Origin: Enterobacteriaceae bacterium UBA3516
GTDB lineage: Bacteria > Pseudomonadota > Gammaproteobacteria > Enterobacterales > Enterobacteriaceae
DNA length: 26,437 nt
NCBI GenBank assembly: GCA_002377245.1
Contig: DFPL01000229.1
Coordinates: 1-26,437 of the forward strand
Reading direction: 5' to 3'
Made by a program: the position numbers and the translations under genes
The notes under the pieces: generated by a model
What the model saw: the letters and a program-made list of their open reading frames with translations, nothing else
The model's database searches: none
Told to the model about the DNA's origin: nothing
Part shown: positions 1 through 7,007 of the stretch, one piece after another
Layout of the letters: each line of letters begins with the position of its first letter
Position numbering within the stretch: position 1 is the first letter of the stretch

Positions 1-612
1 CCCCTTCAGCGGTGCCAGCTCGTTACCCACCTGCTTGTCGGTCTGGGCTAAGTTTGCCTCAAACGATTTCAGGTTGGCATCCAGCCGGGCTCGGCTTTGC
101 GGCATAAGTTCCACTAATTTATCGTGGATTGCAACCGCCGACATCCGCGCAATCTCCGGCGAAAGCCACAGATGCATGTTGTAATCACCATGATGATGAT
201 GCTCGTCACTATTTTCATCGCCGTGGTCATGTCCGGCATGCTCATGTTCGTCATCGTCACTGCCTTTCATAAGAAGCGGCTTCACTTCCGGCAGCCCCGA
301 CATGACTACCTGCTTAGCGGCGGGAATCTGTTGCGCAGACTTGTCCATGAAGGCTTCCATCTCAGGGCCAACCCAAAAGACTAAGTCCGCGTTCTTTAAG
401 CGTTTTACATCAGAGGGACGTAACGCATAATCATGCTCAGATGCCCCATCTGGCAGTAAAACTTCGGTGGTTGTCACCCCATCAGCAATGGCAGAAGCGA
501 TGAAGCCCAACGGCTTGAGAGAGGCCACAACAGCGGCGTTTGCCGTACCGGTTAGCGCGCCAAAAAGGGCCGTTGAGAGCGTTGCGCAAAGAAGCGTATT
601 TTTATGTAACAT
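1..612 (-). CDS. znuA: Zinc ABC transporter periplasmic binding protein ZnuA (3' end outside window)
   Basis: This is the N-terminal 204 codons of ZnuA, the periplasmic zinc-binding protein that delivers Zn2+ to the ZnuBC importer. It is read leftward from an ATG at 612 and stays open to base 1. Residues 1 to about 26 form a Sec signal peptide ending in ANA/A. The mature protein opens with the ZnuA-type text VVASLKPLGFIASAIADGV. An early metal-ligand region (ASEHDYALRPSD) is followed by the acidic, histidine-rich loop that marks ZnuA (HEHAGHDHGDENSDEHHHH) and by NMHLWLSPEIA, which holds another conserved metal ligand. About a third of the protein is missing at the left edge. The gene diverges from znuCB across a Zur box, so zinc repression of both units is expected. 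Confidence 0.96.
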   Translation of the reverse strand, partial: MLHKNTLLCATLSTALFGALTGTANAAVVASLKPLGFIASAIADGVTTTEVLLPDGASEHDYALRPSDVKRLKNADLVFWVGPEMEAFMDKSAQQIPAAKQVVMSGLPEVKPLLMKGSDDDEHEHAGHDHGDENSDEHHHHGDYNMHLWLSPEIARMSAVAIHDKLVELMPQSRARLDANLKSFEANLAQTDKQVGNELAPLKG

Positions 613-641
613 TATGCGACTAATTCTCGTAATGAATGGGT

Positions 642-664
642 GGAGTGTGATATTATAACATTCT
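642..664. promoter_or_regulatory. Zur operator in the znuA/znuCB divergent promoter
   Basis: The 23-bp imperfect palindrome aligns with the enterobacterial Zur consensus GAAATGTTATA-N-TATAACATTTC. By hand count 8 of 11 bases match in the left half and 9 of 11 in the right half. It overlaps a TATAAT on the minus strand (652-657), a likely -10 for znuA, and a TATTAT on the plus strand (651-656). One Zn-Zur dimer pair bound here would shut both promoters. The site lies 30 bp from the znuA start and 27 bp from the znuC start. Confidence 0.88.
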
Positions 665-690
665 ATCACATGTGCAACCCCTTAAACGCT

Positions 691-1446
691 ATGACTAATT
701 TGGTAACCCTGGAAAACGTCTCTGTCAGTTTTGGTCAAAGACGCGTTCTGTCTGACATTTCGCTGAATCTGGAACCCGGTAAAATTCTTACCCTCCTCGG
801 TCCAAACGGGGCGGGTAAGTCGACGCTCGTCCGTGTCGTGCTGGGGCTCGTAGCACCAGATTCTGGCACGATCAAGCGCGGTCATCGGCTGCAAATCGGC
901 TATGTACCGCAAAAACTGCATCTTGATGCTACCCTTCCCCTGACGGTCGGTCGGTTTATGCGTTTGCGCCCGGGTACCCGTAAAGACGATATTCTGCCTG
1001 CACTCAAGCGCGTTCATGCGGCCCATCTTGTTGATGCGCCGATGCAAAAATTATCCGGTGGCGAGACCCAGCGCGTCCTTCTGGCGCGGGCCTTACTCAA
1101 TAAACCCGAATTGCTGGTTTTGGATGAGCCGACCCAGGGCGTGGATGTTAACGGCCAGGTCGCCCTTTACGACCTCATCGATAAGCTTCGTCGTGAGCTT
1201 AATTGTGCTGTGTTAATGGTCTCACACGATCTGCATCTGGTGATGGCAAAAACTGACGAAGTACTGTGCCTTAACCACCATATCTGCTGCTCGGGTGCCC
1301 CCGAAGTCGTCTCCATGCACCCGGAATTCATTTCGATGTTTGGCCCACGCGGCGCGGAACAACTGGGTATTTATCGCCACCAGCATAACCATCGCCATGA
1401 TTTACAAGGGCGCATTATTTTACGTCAGGGAAATGGACGCGGATGA
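691..1446 (+). CDS. znuC: Zinc ABC transporter ATP-binding protein ZnuC
   Basis: This 251-residue ATPase powers the ZnuABC high-affinity zinc importer and is the same length as E. coli ZnuC. The Walker A motif GPNGAGKST is at residues 37-45, the ABC signature LSGGE at 121-125, and the Walker B/DEPT segment (LLVLDEPTQGVD) around 141-152. A histidine-rich C-terminal tail (HQHNHRHD) is typical of ZnuC. The ATG at 691 (MTNLVTLENV) was chosen because it matches the family N-terminus; an in-frame upstream ATG at 640 would run through the Zur operator. The stop overlaps the znuB start as ATGA, so the two are translationally coupled. Confidence 0.97.
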   Translation: MTNLVTLENVSVSFGQRRVLSDISLNLEPGKILTLLGPNGAGKSTLVRVVLGLVAPDSGTIKRGHRLQIGYVPQKLHLDATLPLTVGRFMRLRPGTRKDDILPALKRVHAAHLVDAPMQKLSGGETQRVLLARALLNKPELLVLDEPTQGVDVNGQVALYDLIDKLRRELNCAVLMVSHDLHLVMAKTDEVLCLNHHICCSGAPEVVSMHPEFISMFGPRGAEQLGIYRHQHNHRHDLQGRIILRQGNGRG

Positions 1447-2228
1447 TTGAATTATTACTCCCCGGCTGGTTTGCCGGGATTTTACTGGCCTGTGCGGCAG
1501 GTCCGTTGGGTTCGTTTGTGGTCTGGCGTCGCATGTCTTACTTTGGCGATACCCTCGCTCATGCCTCCCTGCTGGGTGTGGCTTTTGGTTTATTGCTGGA
1601 CGTTAACCCATTTTATGCGGTCATCGTGGTCACGCTTTTGCTGGCTGGCGGTCTGGTGTGGCTGGAAAAACGCCCCCATCTGGCCGTCGATACTCTGTTG
1701 GGTATCATGGCCCACAGCGCACTCTCGCTCGGGATGGTGGTGGTCAGCCTGATGTCGAATATTCGCGTCGATTTAATGGCCTATCTGTTTGGCGATCTGC
1801 TTGCGGTTACGCCCCAGGATTTGATTGCCATCGCGCTCGGTGTCGCCGTGGTGATTGCTATCCTGCTATGGCAGTGGCGCAACCTGCTTTCAATGACCAT
1901 CAGCCCTGAACTAGCGTTCGTAGATGGGGTTAAAATTCAGCGGGTTAAGCTGTTATTGATGCTGGTAACAGCGCTGACAATTGGCGTGGCGATGAAGTTT
2001 GTCGGTGCGCTCATTATCACCTCCTTACTGATCATTCCTGCTGCCACCGCTCGCCGCTTTGCTAAAACGCCGGAGCAGATGGCCACTGTCGCAGTCGGCA
2101 TTGGCATGATAGCCGTCACCGGGGGGTTAACCTTCTCAGCGTTTTATGACACCCCAGCCGGTCCGTCCGTGGTGCTTTGTGCAGCCCTGTTATTTGTTCT
2201 CACCATGGTCAAAAAGCCCGCCAATTAA
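1443..2228 (+). CDS. znuB: Zinc ABC transporter permease ZnuB
   Basis: This 261-residue inner-membrane permease forms the zinc channel of ZnuABC. It matches E. coli ZnuB in length and nearly throughout in text, for example RRMSYFGDTLAHASLLGVAF near the N-terminus and PAGPSVVLCAALLF near the C-terminus. Most of the chain is hydrophobic, with about eight predicted membrane spans, as in the ABC-3 family of metal permeases. It overlaps znuC by 4 bp and depends on the same Zur-controlled promoter. A 10-bp stem-loop follows 11 bp after the stop. Confidence 0.97.
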   Translation: MIELLLPGWFAGILLACAAGPLGSFVVWRRMSYFGDTLAHASLLGVAFGLLLDVNPFYAVIVVTLLLAGGLVWLEKRPHLAVDTLLGIMAHSALSLGMVVVSLMSNIRVDLMAYLFGDLLAVTPQDLIAIALGVAVVIAILLWQWRNLLSMTISPELAFVDGVKIQRVKLLLMLVTALTIGVAMKFVGALIITSLLIIPAATARRFAKTPEQMATVAVGIGMIAVTGGLTFSAFYDTPAGPSVVLCAALLFVLTMVKKPAN

Positions 2229-2239
2229 TCCCTCGTTTT

Positions 2240-2264
2240 CGCAGGGCACCGGATGTGCCCTGCG
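2240..2264 (+). terminator. Stem-loop after znuB, possible terminator without a U-tract
   Basis: A perfect 10-bp stem (CGCAGGGCAC with GTGCCCTGCG) closes a 5-nt loop just after the znuB stop. No run of T follows on the plus strand, so it is not a textbook intrinsic terminator. It may instead protect the znuCB mRNA 3' end or act with Rho. Confidence 0.5.
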
Positions 2265-2385
2265 ACTAGCGCAAAATCTCCCGATATCCCCCCCTGCCAC
2301 AGAAATATTTCAGCCATGTGATCTTTTGCTCACTAATAGATTCTTCGTACAGAGAGGCCTGAGAAGCGCATCTACAGTTAAGTCA

Positions 2386-2404
2386 GGACTGATTGTCACA
2401 GTCC
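2386..2404 (+). other. Small stem-loop upstream of the 31-codon ORF
   Basis: GGACTG (2386-2391) pairs with CAGTCC (2399-2404) around a 7-nt loop, and an 8-bp palindrome GTCCGGAC (2401-2408) overlaps it. The structure lies 29 bp before the 31-codon ORF at 2434 and would sit in its leader if transcription starts upstream. The rest of 2265-2430 shows no gene; the promoter could not be fixed with confidence. Confidence 0.35.
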
Positions 2405-2433
2405 GGACAGATTAACCTGACGGGAGGTGCATT

Positions 2434-2529
2434 ATGCTACTGATCGGAACGGGCGTCCTTTTGATGATAATCCTGCTGGCAACACTGGTTTCCCGTTCGG
2501 CCATGCAGGATATCGAAAACGACTATTAA
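2434..2529 (+). CDS. Putative 31-residue single-span membrane peptide
   Basis: The ATG is preceded by a strong ribosome-binding site (GGGAGGTG, 6-7 nt before it). The peptide begins MLLIGTGVLLMIILLATLVS, one hydrophobic span of about 18 residues, then a short polar acidic tail (RSAMQDIENDY). This is the layout of known small enterobacterial membrane proteins such as MgtS or YnhF, which typically regulate larger membrane proteins, but the sequence is not one I recognise. It lies between znuB and the convergent ruvB, whose stop is 17 bp away, with no clear terminator between. The strong Shine-Dalgarno sequence and the composition support a real gene; no homologue could be checked. Confidence 0.55.
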   Translation: MLLIGTGVLLMIILLATLVSRSAMQDIENDY

Positions 2530-2546
2530 GGTCCCAGACGTGAGTC

Positions 2547-3557
2547 TCAGGGCATTGCGGGTGGGGTAATGCCGAAGTGATTCCAGGCGCGAACCGTGGC
2601 CATACGGCCACGCGGTGTACGCTGCAGGAAACCTTGTTGAATCAGGTAGGGTTCCAGCACGTCCTCAATGGTTTCACGCTCTTCACCAATTGCTGCGGCG
2701 AGGTTATCCAGCCCGACCGGACCGCCAAAGAACTTGTCGATGACCGCAAGCAGTAATTTGCGGTCCATATAGTCAAAGCCTTCGGCATCCACATTCAGCA
2801 TATCCAGCGCCTGCGCGGCAACATCAAGTGAGATGGCGCCGTCGTGCTTCACTTCGGCAAAGTCACGCACCCGGCGCAGCAGACGGTTAGCAATACGCGG
2901 CGTGCCTCGCGCACGTCGCGCCACTTCCAGCGCCCCCTCATTGCTCATCTCCAGGCCCATGAAGCGTGCACTGCGCCCGACAATGTGCTGCAAATCCGCA
3001 ACCTGATAAAACTCAAGACGCTGCACAATGCCAAAACGGTCGCGCAACGGAGAGGTCAGCGACCCGGCGCGCGTGGTTGCGCCAATGAGCGTAAAAGGCG
3101 GCAGATCGATTTTAATCGAACGGGCCGCCGGGCCTTCACCGATCATGATGTCCAGTTGATAATCTTCCATCGCCGGGTAAAGGACTTCTTCAACAACCGG
3201 GGAGAGGCGGTGGATCTCATCGATGAACAGCACATCGTGCGGTTCCAGGTTAGTCAGCATCGCGGCCAGATCGCCCGCTTTTTCCAGCACGGGCCCGGAG
3301 GTCGTACGCAGGTTAACGCCCATCTCATTGGCGACGATGTTGGCAAGGGTGGTTTTGCCTAAACCCGGTGGCCCGAAGATCAGTAAGTGATCCAGCGCGT
3401 CGCCACGCTGTTTCGCCGCCTGAATGAAAATTTCCATCTGCGAGCGCACCTGCGGCTGGCCAATGTACTCTTCCAGCATCTTCGGGCGAATTGCACGGTC
3501 TGCCACCTCTTCAGCATTGACGCTTCCGGCGGAAATCAGACGGTCTGCTTCTATCAT
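2547..3557 (-). CDS. ruvB: Holliday junction branch migration helicase RuvB
   Basis: This 336-residue AAA+ ATPase has the same length as E. coli RuvB. Two hexamers flanking RuvA on a Holliday junction pump DNA to drive branch migration. The Walker A motif GPPGLGKT is at residues 62-69 and Walker B DEIH at 113-116. GATTRAGSLTSPLRDRFG, around residues 168-185, carries sensor 1 and the arginine-finger region. The C-terminal winged-helix domain ends in RTPRGRMATVRAWNHFG. It starts 8 bp after the ruvA stop, so the two form the ruvAB operon under the LexA box at 4230-4245. Confidence 0.98.
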   Translation of the reverse strand: MIEADRLISAGSVNAEEVADRAIRPKMLEEYIGQPQVRSQMEIFIQAAKQRGDALDHLLIFGPPGLGKTTLANIVANEMGVNLRTTSGPVLEKAGDLAAMLTNLEPHDVLFIDEIHRLSPVVEEVLYPAMEDYQLDIMIGEGPAARSIKIDLPPFTLIGATTRAGSLTSPLRDRFGIVQRLEFYQVADLQHIVGRSARFMGLEMSNEGALEVARRARGTPRIANRLLRRVRDFAEVKHDGAISLDVAAQALDMLNVDAEGFDYMDRKLLLAVIDKFFGGPVGLDNLAAAIGEERETIEDVLEPYLIQQGFLQRTPRGRMATVRAWNHFGITPPAMP

Positions 3558-3565
3558 CCTTTACC

Positions 3566-4177
3566 TCACAACGCGGCGCGTAATGCTTCGCGGATAAGCG
3601 TTTCACTGCTGGCATCTGGTTTAGCGATTTTACTCACCATCCGGCTGGCTTCCTGAGGTTTATAGCCCAGCGACACCAGCGCTGCAACGGCTTCCTGTTC
3701 CGCATCATCTGTCGCCGGTCCTGATGGTGAGGTGAGCACCAGGTCAGCCGCCGGGGTAAAGAGATCCCCATGCAGCCCTTTAAAGCGATCTTTCATTTCG
3801 ACAATCAGACGCTCTGCGGTTTTCTTGCCGATACCTGGCAGTTTAATTAACGCTGCCGGTTCTTCACGCTCGACGGCATTGACGAACTGCTGAGCGTTCA
3901 TACCAGAGAGAATGGCGAGCGCCAGTTTTGGGCCAACGCCATTGGTTTTGATTAGCTCGCGAAACAGCGTGCGTTCCTGTTTGTTATTAAAACCAAACAG
4001 CAAATGGGCATCTTCACGCACCACAAAATGGGTGAACACCACCGCTTCTTTACCTGATTCAGGCAGTTCATAGAAACAGGTCATTGGCATATGCACTTCA
4101 TAGCCCACGCCTCCGACTTCCAGTAAAACCAGGGGGGGCTGTTTTTCGAGAATAATGCCTCTGAGTCTGCCTATCAC
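3566..4177 (-). CDS. ruvA: Holliday junction binding protein RuvA
   Basis: RuvA tetramers bind the four-way junction and load RuvB. The protein is 203 residues, as in E. coli. The N-terminal OB-fold starts MIGRLRGIILEKQPPLVLLE. Two helix-hairpin-helix motifs follow, NGVGPKLA at 79-86 and PGIGKKTA at 114-121. A linker leads to the C-terminal RuvB-contacting domain (EAVAALVSLGYKPQEASRMV). The start is GTG at 4177, preceded by AGGAG with 6-nt spacing. It is the first gene of the SOS-regulated ruvAB unit. Confidence 0.98.
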   Translation of the reverse strand: MIGRLRGIILEKQPPLVLLEVGGVGYEVHMPMTCFYELPESGKEAVVFTHFVVREDAHLLFGFNNKQERTLFRELIKTNGVGPKLALAILSGMNAQQFVNAVEREEPAALIKLPGIGKKTAERLIVEMKDRFKGLHGDLFTPAADLVLTSPSGPATDDAEQEAVAALVSLGYKPQEASRMVSKIAKPDASSETLIREALRAAL

Positions 4178-4215
4178 GTGACGCTCCTGCGTTAGGGCGG
4201 AAGAAAGTATGCAGT

Positions 4216-4244
4216 ATCATAAGAAAAGGCTGGATAGATATCCA
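4216..4244 (-). promoter_or_regulatory. ruvAB promoter
   Basis: Read leftward, a -35 hexamer TGGATA (4239-4244) is separated by 17 bp from a -10 TATGAT (4216-4221), about 39 bp before the ruvA GTG. The -35 lies inside the LexA palindrome, so LexA binding would block RNA polymerase. Confidence 0.65.
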
Positions 4245-4245
4245 G
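4230..4245. promoter_or_regulatory. LexA (SOS) box of ruvAB
   Basis: CTGGATAGATATCCAG is a 16-bp near-perfect palindrome. On the ruvA strand it reads CTGGATATCTATCCAG, which I recall as identical to the E. coli ruvAB SOS box, a variant of CTGT-N8-ACAG. It covers the proposed ruvAB -35, so induction by DNA damage is expected. Confidence 0.88.
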
Positions 4246-4328
4246 ATGAAAAACGTGTAATTCCATTGCCTTTTTGCGTGCGTCCGTCGCCTGCCTGACA
4301 CTGGGCTTCCTTCTGGCGGTGTTGCCTG

Positions 4329-4982
4329 TCAGGGCCCTTTTTTAGGGCGGACATGCCAGCTAATGCATTCCACTCTTATTTTTCTGCGTCCCTGGCGTCG
4401 CGTTTCCTGAGTCCGGAAGGTGGCGCACACACGATACCGGCTGCCAATGAACCGTTCGGCTTCCTCAGCGTTCTCCGTCTCAAGCAATAGTTCACGCCGG
4501 GGCGTGCAGACGCGATAGATAAATTTTCGCCTTTTCGCTCGCCTTGAAACAGCAAAGCGGTGAATCAACACTGTCAAGGCAATGAAGGCGAGAATGGCCC
4601 ACATCATGATGAGCGCGGGGATACGGCTTTGAATAAAAAACCAGTCGCCGCAGGGTTTTGCCAGCGCAGGTTCACCTGCCACGACGTTCATGCAAATCTG
4701 GGTGTCGGGTGCGATGCGGGCTTTATCGACGTGCCAGGTCCAGTCCCTGCCCTTTGCACGCCAGGTCACATCATAGTCATAGAGAGTAGAGCAATCGGTG
4801 CGGCCACGGAAATGGTCACACCGATCGAGCATACGTCGCTCGGCACTGCTCGTGATATGGAGTCTGGAAACCGTCCCTGAAGCGATGACACTGTCGCGAT
4901 ACCACGCGGACTCAGTGATGACCACATACGCGTTGAGTAACAGAAAGAGTACAAAAAGCACTTTTTTCATCGACAGTATCAC
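4329..4982 (-). CDS. Unrecognised two-span membrane protein between ruvC and ruvA
   Basis: This 217-residue protein is not YebB, the protein E. coli K-12 encodes at this position, and I do not recognise a family. An uncleaved signal or first span covers residues 6-23. An exported domain of about 95 residues (24-118) has four cysteines (55, 64, 97, 111) that could form two disulphides. A second span is at about 120-141. A strongly basic C-terminal tail (RRAKRRKFIYR, then RRQGRRKIR) should lie in the cytoplasm. The start is the GTG at 4982, 4 nt after GAGG; the alternative ATG at 4970 (MKKVLF) lacks a well-placed Shine-Dalgarno. It begins 19 bp after the ruvC stop and may be the last gene of the aspS-nudB-yebC-ruvC transcript. 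Confidence 0.75.
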   Translation of the reverse strand: MILSMKKVLFVLFLLLNAYVVITESAWYRDSVIASGTVSRLHITSSAERRMLDRCDHFRGRTDCSTLYDYDVTWRAKGRDWTWHVDKARIAPDTQICMNVVAGEPALAKPCGDWFFIQSRIPALIMMWAILAFIALTVLIHRFAVSRRAKRRKFIYRVCTPRRELLLETENAEEAERFIGSRYRVCATFRTQETRRQGRRKIRVECISWHVRPKKGP

Positions 4983-5001
4983 TGGTCCTCGTGATGACGT
5001 T

Positions 5002-5523
5002 TTAGCGCAACCGGCCTCGTGCCAGATTGAGACGGGTCTCGCTCATCTGCATTGCATTTTGACTGACGTGACAATGGGTGATCGCAATCGCCAGCGCATC
5101 GGCGGCATCCGCCTGCGGGTTAGCCGGCAGTTTCAGTAAGGTACGCACCATATGCTGAACCTGGGTTTTCTCCGCACCGCCGTTCCCTACCACCGTCTGT
5201 TTCACCTGACGTGCAGCGTATTCGAACACCGGGAGATCCTGATTCACCGCAGCCACAATAGCCACACCCCGCGCCTGACCGAGCTTGAGCGCAGAGTCAG
5301 CGTTTTTTGCCATGAAGACTTGTTCAATAGCGAAATAATCAGGCTGGAATTGGGTAATGATTTCCGTCACACCCGCATAGATGAGCTTCAGACGCGACGG
5401 CAAATCGTCGACTTTGGTACGGATACACCCGGAGCCCAGGTAGGTCAGTTGCCTGCCTACCTGGCGGATGACACCGTAACCGGTGACGCGTGAGCCCGGA
5501 TCGATACCGAGAATAATAGACAT
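5002..5523 (-). CDS. ruvC: Crossover junction endodeoxyribonuclease RuvC
   Basis: RuvC resolves Holliday junctions by symmetrical nicking. All four catalytic acids are in place, numbered without the initiator Met: Asp7 (ILGIDPGS), Glu66 (YFAIEQVF), Asp138 and Asp141 (QADAADALA). The ATG at 5523 gives 173 residues, the E. coli length, and lies 7 nt after GAGGAG. A GTG one codon upstream (5526) is possible but has poorer spacing. There is no LexA box upstream, in line with ruvC not being SOS-regulated; it follows yebC by 31 bp. Confidence 0.98.
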   Translation of the reverse strand: MSIILGIDPGSRVTGYGVIRQVGRQLTYLGSGCIRTKVDDLPSRLKLIYAGVTEIITQFQPDYFAIEQVFMAKNADSALKLGQARGVAIVAAVNQDLPVFEYAARQVKQTVVGNGGAEKTQVQHMVRTLLKLPANPQADAADALAIAITHCHVSQNAMQMSETRLNLARGRLR

Positions 5524-5554
5524 CACGCGTCTCCTCTTAACGGTTCAGGCAGCC

Positions 5555-6298
5555 TCATTCGAGAGTCGCTGCAACCTCATCAGAGATTTCACCGTTGTGG
5601 TAAACTTCCTGCACGTCGTCACAGTCTTCCAGCATATCGATCAGACGCAGCAGTTTCGGTGCAGTTTCTGCATCCATGTCTGCTTTGGTTGATGGGATCA
5701 TGGATACTTCAGCGGCGTCGGCTTTCAGGCCAGCAGCTTCCAGGGCATCACGTACCGCACCCATTTCTTCCCAGGCGGTGTAAACGTCGATTGCGCCATC
5801 ATCAAAGGTCATCACGTCTTCCGCACCGGCTTCCAGCGCAGCTTCCATGATCACGTCTTCATCACCTTTCTCAAAGGAGATAACGCCTTTTTTGCTGAAC
5901 AGGTAAGAAACGGAACCATCGGTACCCAAATTGCCACCGGTTTTGGTAAAGGCATGACGCACTTCAGCAACGGTACGGTTACGGTTATCAGACAGGCATT
6001 CCACCATCACTGCGGTGCCGCCAGGACCGTAACCTTCATAAATGATGGTTTCCATGTTCGCATCGTCGTCACCGCCCACGCCACGTGCGATGGCACGGTT
6101 GAGGGTGTCACGCGTCATGTTGTTCGACAGTGCTTTATCGATTGCCGCGCGCAGACGCGGGTTTGAACCAGCATCACCGCCGCCAAGACGGGCAGCCGTC
6201 ACCAGTTCACGAATGATTTTAGTGAAGATTTTACCGCGTTTGGCATCCTGTGCCGCTTTGCGATGCTTGGTGTTGGCCCATTTACTATGACCTGCCAT
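5555..6298 (-). CDS. yebC: YebC/TACO1-family translation-associated protein
   Basis: This protein is 247 residues, against 246 in E. coli YebC. The family-defining start MAGHSKWANTKHRKAAQDAK is intact, followed by the glycine-rich GYGPGGTAVMVECLSDNRNR and the acidic C-terminus ending DEVAATLE. Members of this family have been described as transcription regulators (PmpR) and, for the mitochondrial and some bacterial members, as factors that help ribosomes through difficult sequences; the role of this copy is not shown by the sequence. A GAGGAA motif 6 nt before the ATG supports the start. It lies between nudB and ruvC, its usual place. Confidence 0.97.
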   Translation of the reverse strand: MAGHSKWANTKHRKAAQDAKRGKIFTKIIRELVTAARLGGGDAGSNPRLRAAIDKALSNNMTRDTLNRAIARGVGGDDDANMETIIYEGYGPGGTAVMVECLSDNRNRTVAEVRHAFTKTGGNLGTDGSVSYLFSKKGVISFEKGDEDVIMEAALEAGAEDVMTFDDGAIDVYTAWEEMGAVRDALEAAGLKADAAEVSMIPSTKADMDAETAPKLLRLIDMLEDCDDVQEVYHNGEISDEVAATLE

Positions 6299-6342
6299 AA
6301 ATATTTCCTCAAAATTATCCTGCGCCTTTCAGCGTCCAGATG

Positions 6343-6411
6343 TGTTGGCTACGCCCACTCACACCCGTCACTTACCAAAGTAAGCGCCTGGCGATTCGCG
6401 ACCTTGCCGCC
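6343..6411 (+). repeat. Dispersed intergenic hairpin repeat, copy A
   Basis: A 69-bp element in the yebC-nudB gap runs from TGTTGGCT to TTGCCGCC. At offset 28 it contains the hairpin CTTAC-CAAA-GTAAG (6371-6384). It aligns end to end with copy B at 6901-6969, which has the same length and the same hairpin offset but a differently paired stem. No coding potential is seen in 6299-6437. Confidence 0.7.
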
Positions 6412-6437
6412 TGCCTGGAAACTAAAATGCTCGGAAA

Positions 6438-6890
6438 TTAATTAACATTAATTACAAATTCTTCAATTGCCTGCCGGTTACTCCATGATTTGGTTAATGC
6501 CGCCGCTTGTGGCGCATCAACCCAGCGGTACGCCAGGTGTTCGGTGAACACAATGGCGCGCTCATGGGGAAGTGCAAGGCAGAACCAGGATTCTGTATTG
6601 CGCTCAATACCCGGGGCGTAACGATGACGTAAATGACTAAAAATTTCGTACTCTACCGTGCGCTGGCAGTCCACTAAGGTCAGATTCTCGCGAGCGATAT
6701 CAATCGTGACCTCTTCCTTTACTTCACGCGCGGCAGCATGCTGCGCGAGTTCATCGTCTTCCAGGCTGCCGGTCACCGATTGCCAGAAATCCGGATCATC
6801 GCGCCGCTGAAGCATCAGCACCCGTTTCGTGTCTTGCGCATAGATAACAATCAACACCGAAACGGGACGCTTATACACTTTATCCTTCAC
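6438..6890 (-). CDS. nudB: Dihydroneopterin triphosphate diphosphatase NudB
   Basis: NudB is a Nudix hydrolase that removes pyrophosphate from 7,8-dihydroneopterin triphosphate in folate synthesis. The Nudix box is visible: G41, E47 and REVKEE at residues 55-60. The GTG at 6890 gives KDKVYKRPVSVLIVIYAQD right after the initiator and exactly 150 residues, as in E. coli. The reading frame continues upstream to an ATG at 6947, but that 19-codon extension is encoded mostly by repeat copy B and is not part of the family. The gene is downstream of aspS on the same strand. Confidence 0.95.
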   Translation of the reverse strand: MKDKVYKRPVSVLIVIYAQDTKRVLMLQRRDDPDFWQSVTGSLEDDELAQHAAAREVKEEVTIDIARENLTLVDCQRTVEYEIFSHLRHRYAPGIERNTESWFCLALPHERAIVFTEHLAYRWVDAPQAAALTKSWSNRQAIEEFVINVN

Positions 6891-6900
6891 ACTGCCTCGT

Positions 6901-6969
6901 TGTTGGCTGCCCTCGTTCGTCCCGTTCACATAGTTATCTATGCTCATGGGAATTCACTCAGTTGCCGCC
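6901..6969 (+). repeat. Dispersed intergenic hairpin repeat, copy B
   Basis: A 69-bp element between aspS and nudB has the same boundary motifs as copy A (TGTTGGCT and TTGCCGCC). The central hairpin is CATAG-TTAT-CTATG (6929-6942). Relative to copy A, stem positions 2 and 5 have changed on both sides, so pairing is kept. It fills most of the 117-bp gap and supplies the spurious N-terminal extension of the nudB frame. Confidence 0.72.
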
Positions 6970-7007
6970 GCGATGCGGAGCGAATGATTTCGTGTATATA
7001 AGTCATA

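Noticed and set aside
640..690. ZnuC start at the upstream ATG at 640
   Set aside because: The extension would be encoded by the Zur operator and has no family support; the ATG at 691 gives the standard 251 residues.
4289..4340. GC-rich inverted repeat followed by a T-run after the yebB-replacing gene as a terminator
   Set aside because: CCTGACA and TGTCAGG can pair, but the T-run is on the plus strand, where no gene ends, and it lies inside the minus-strand gene's last codons.
5524..5526. RuvC start at the GTG one codon upstream
   Set aside because: The ATG at 5523 has the better ribosome-binding-site spacing and gives the 173-residue family length.
6891..6947. N-terminal extension of NudB from the ATG at 6947
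   Set aside because: The 19 extra codons are derived mostly from repeat copy B and are absent from the family; the GTG at 6890 gives exactly the E. coli length.
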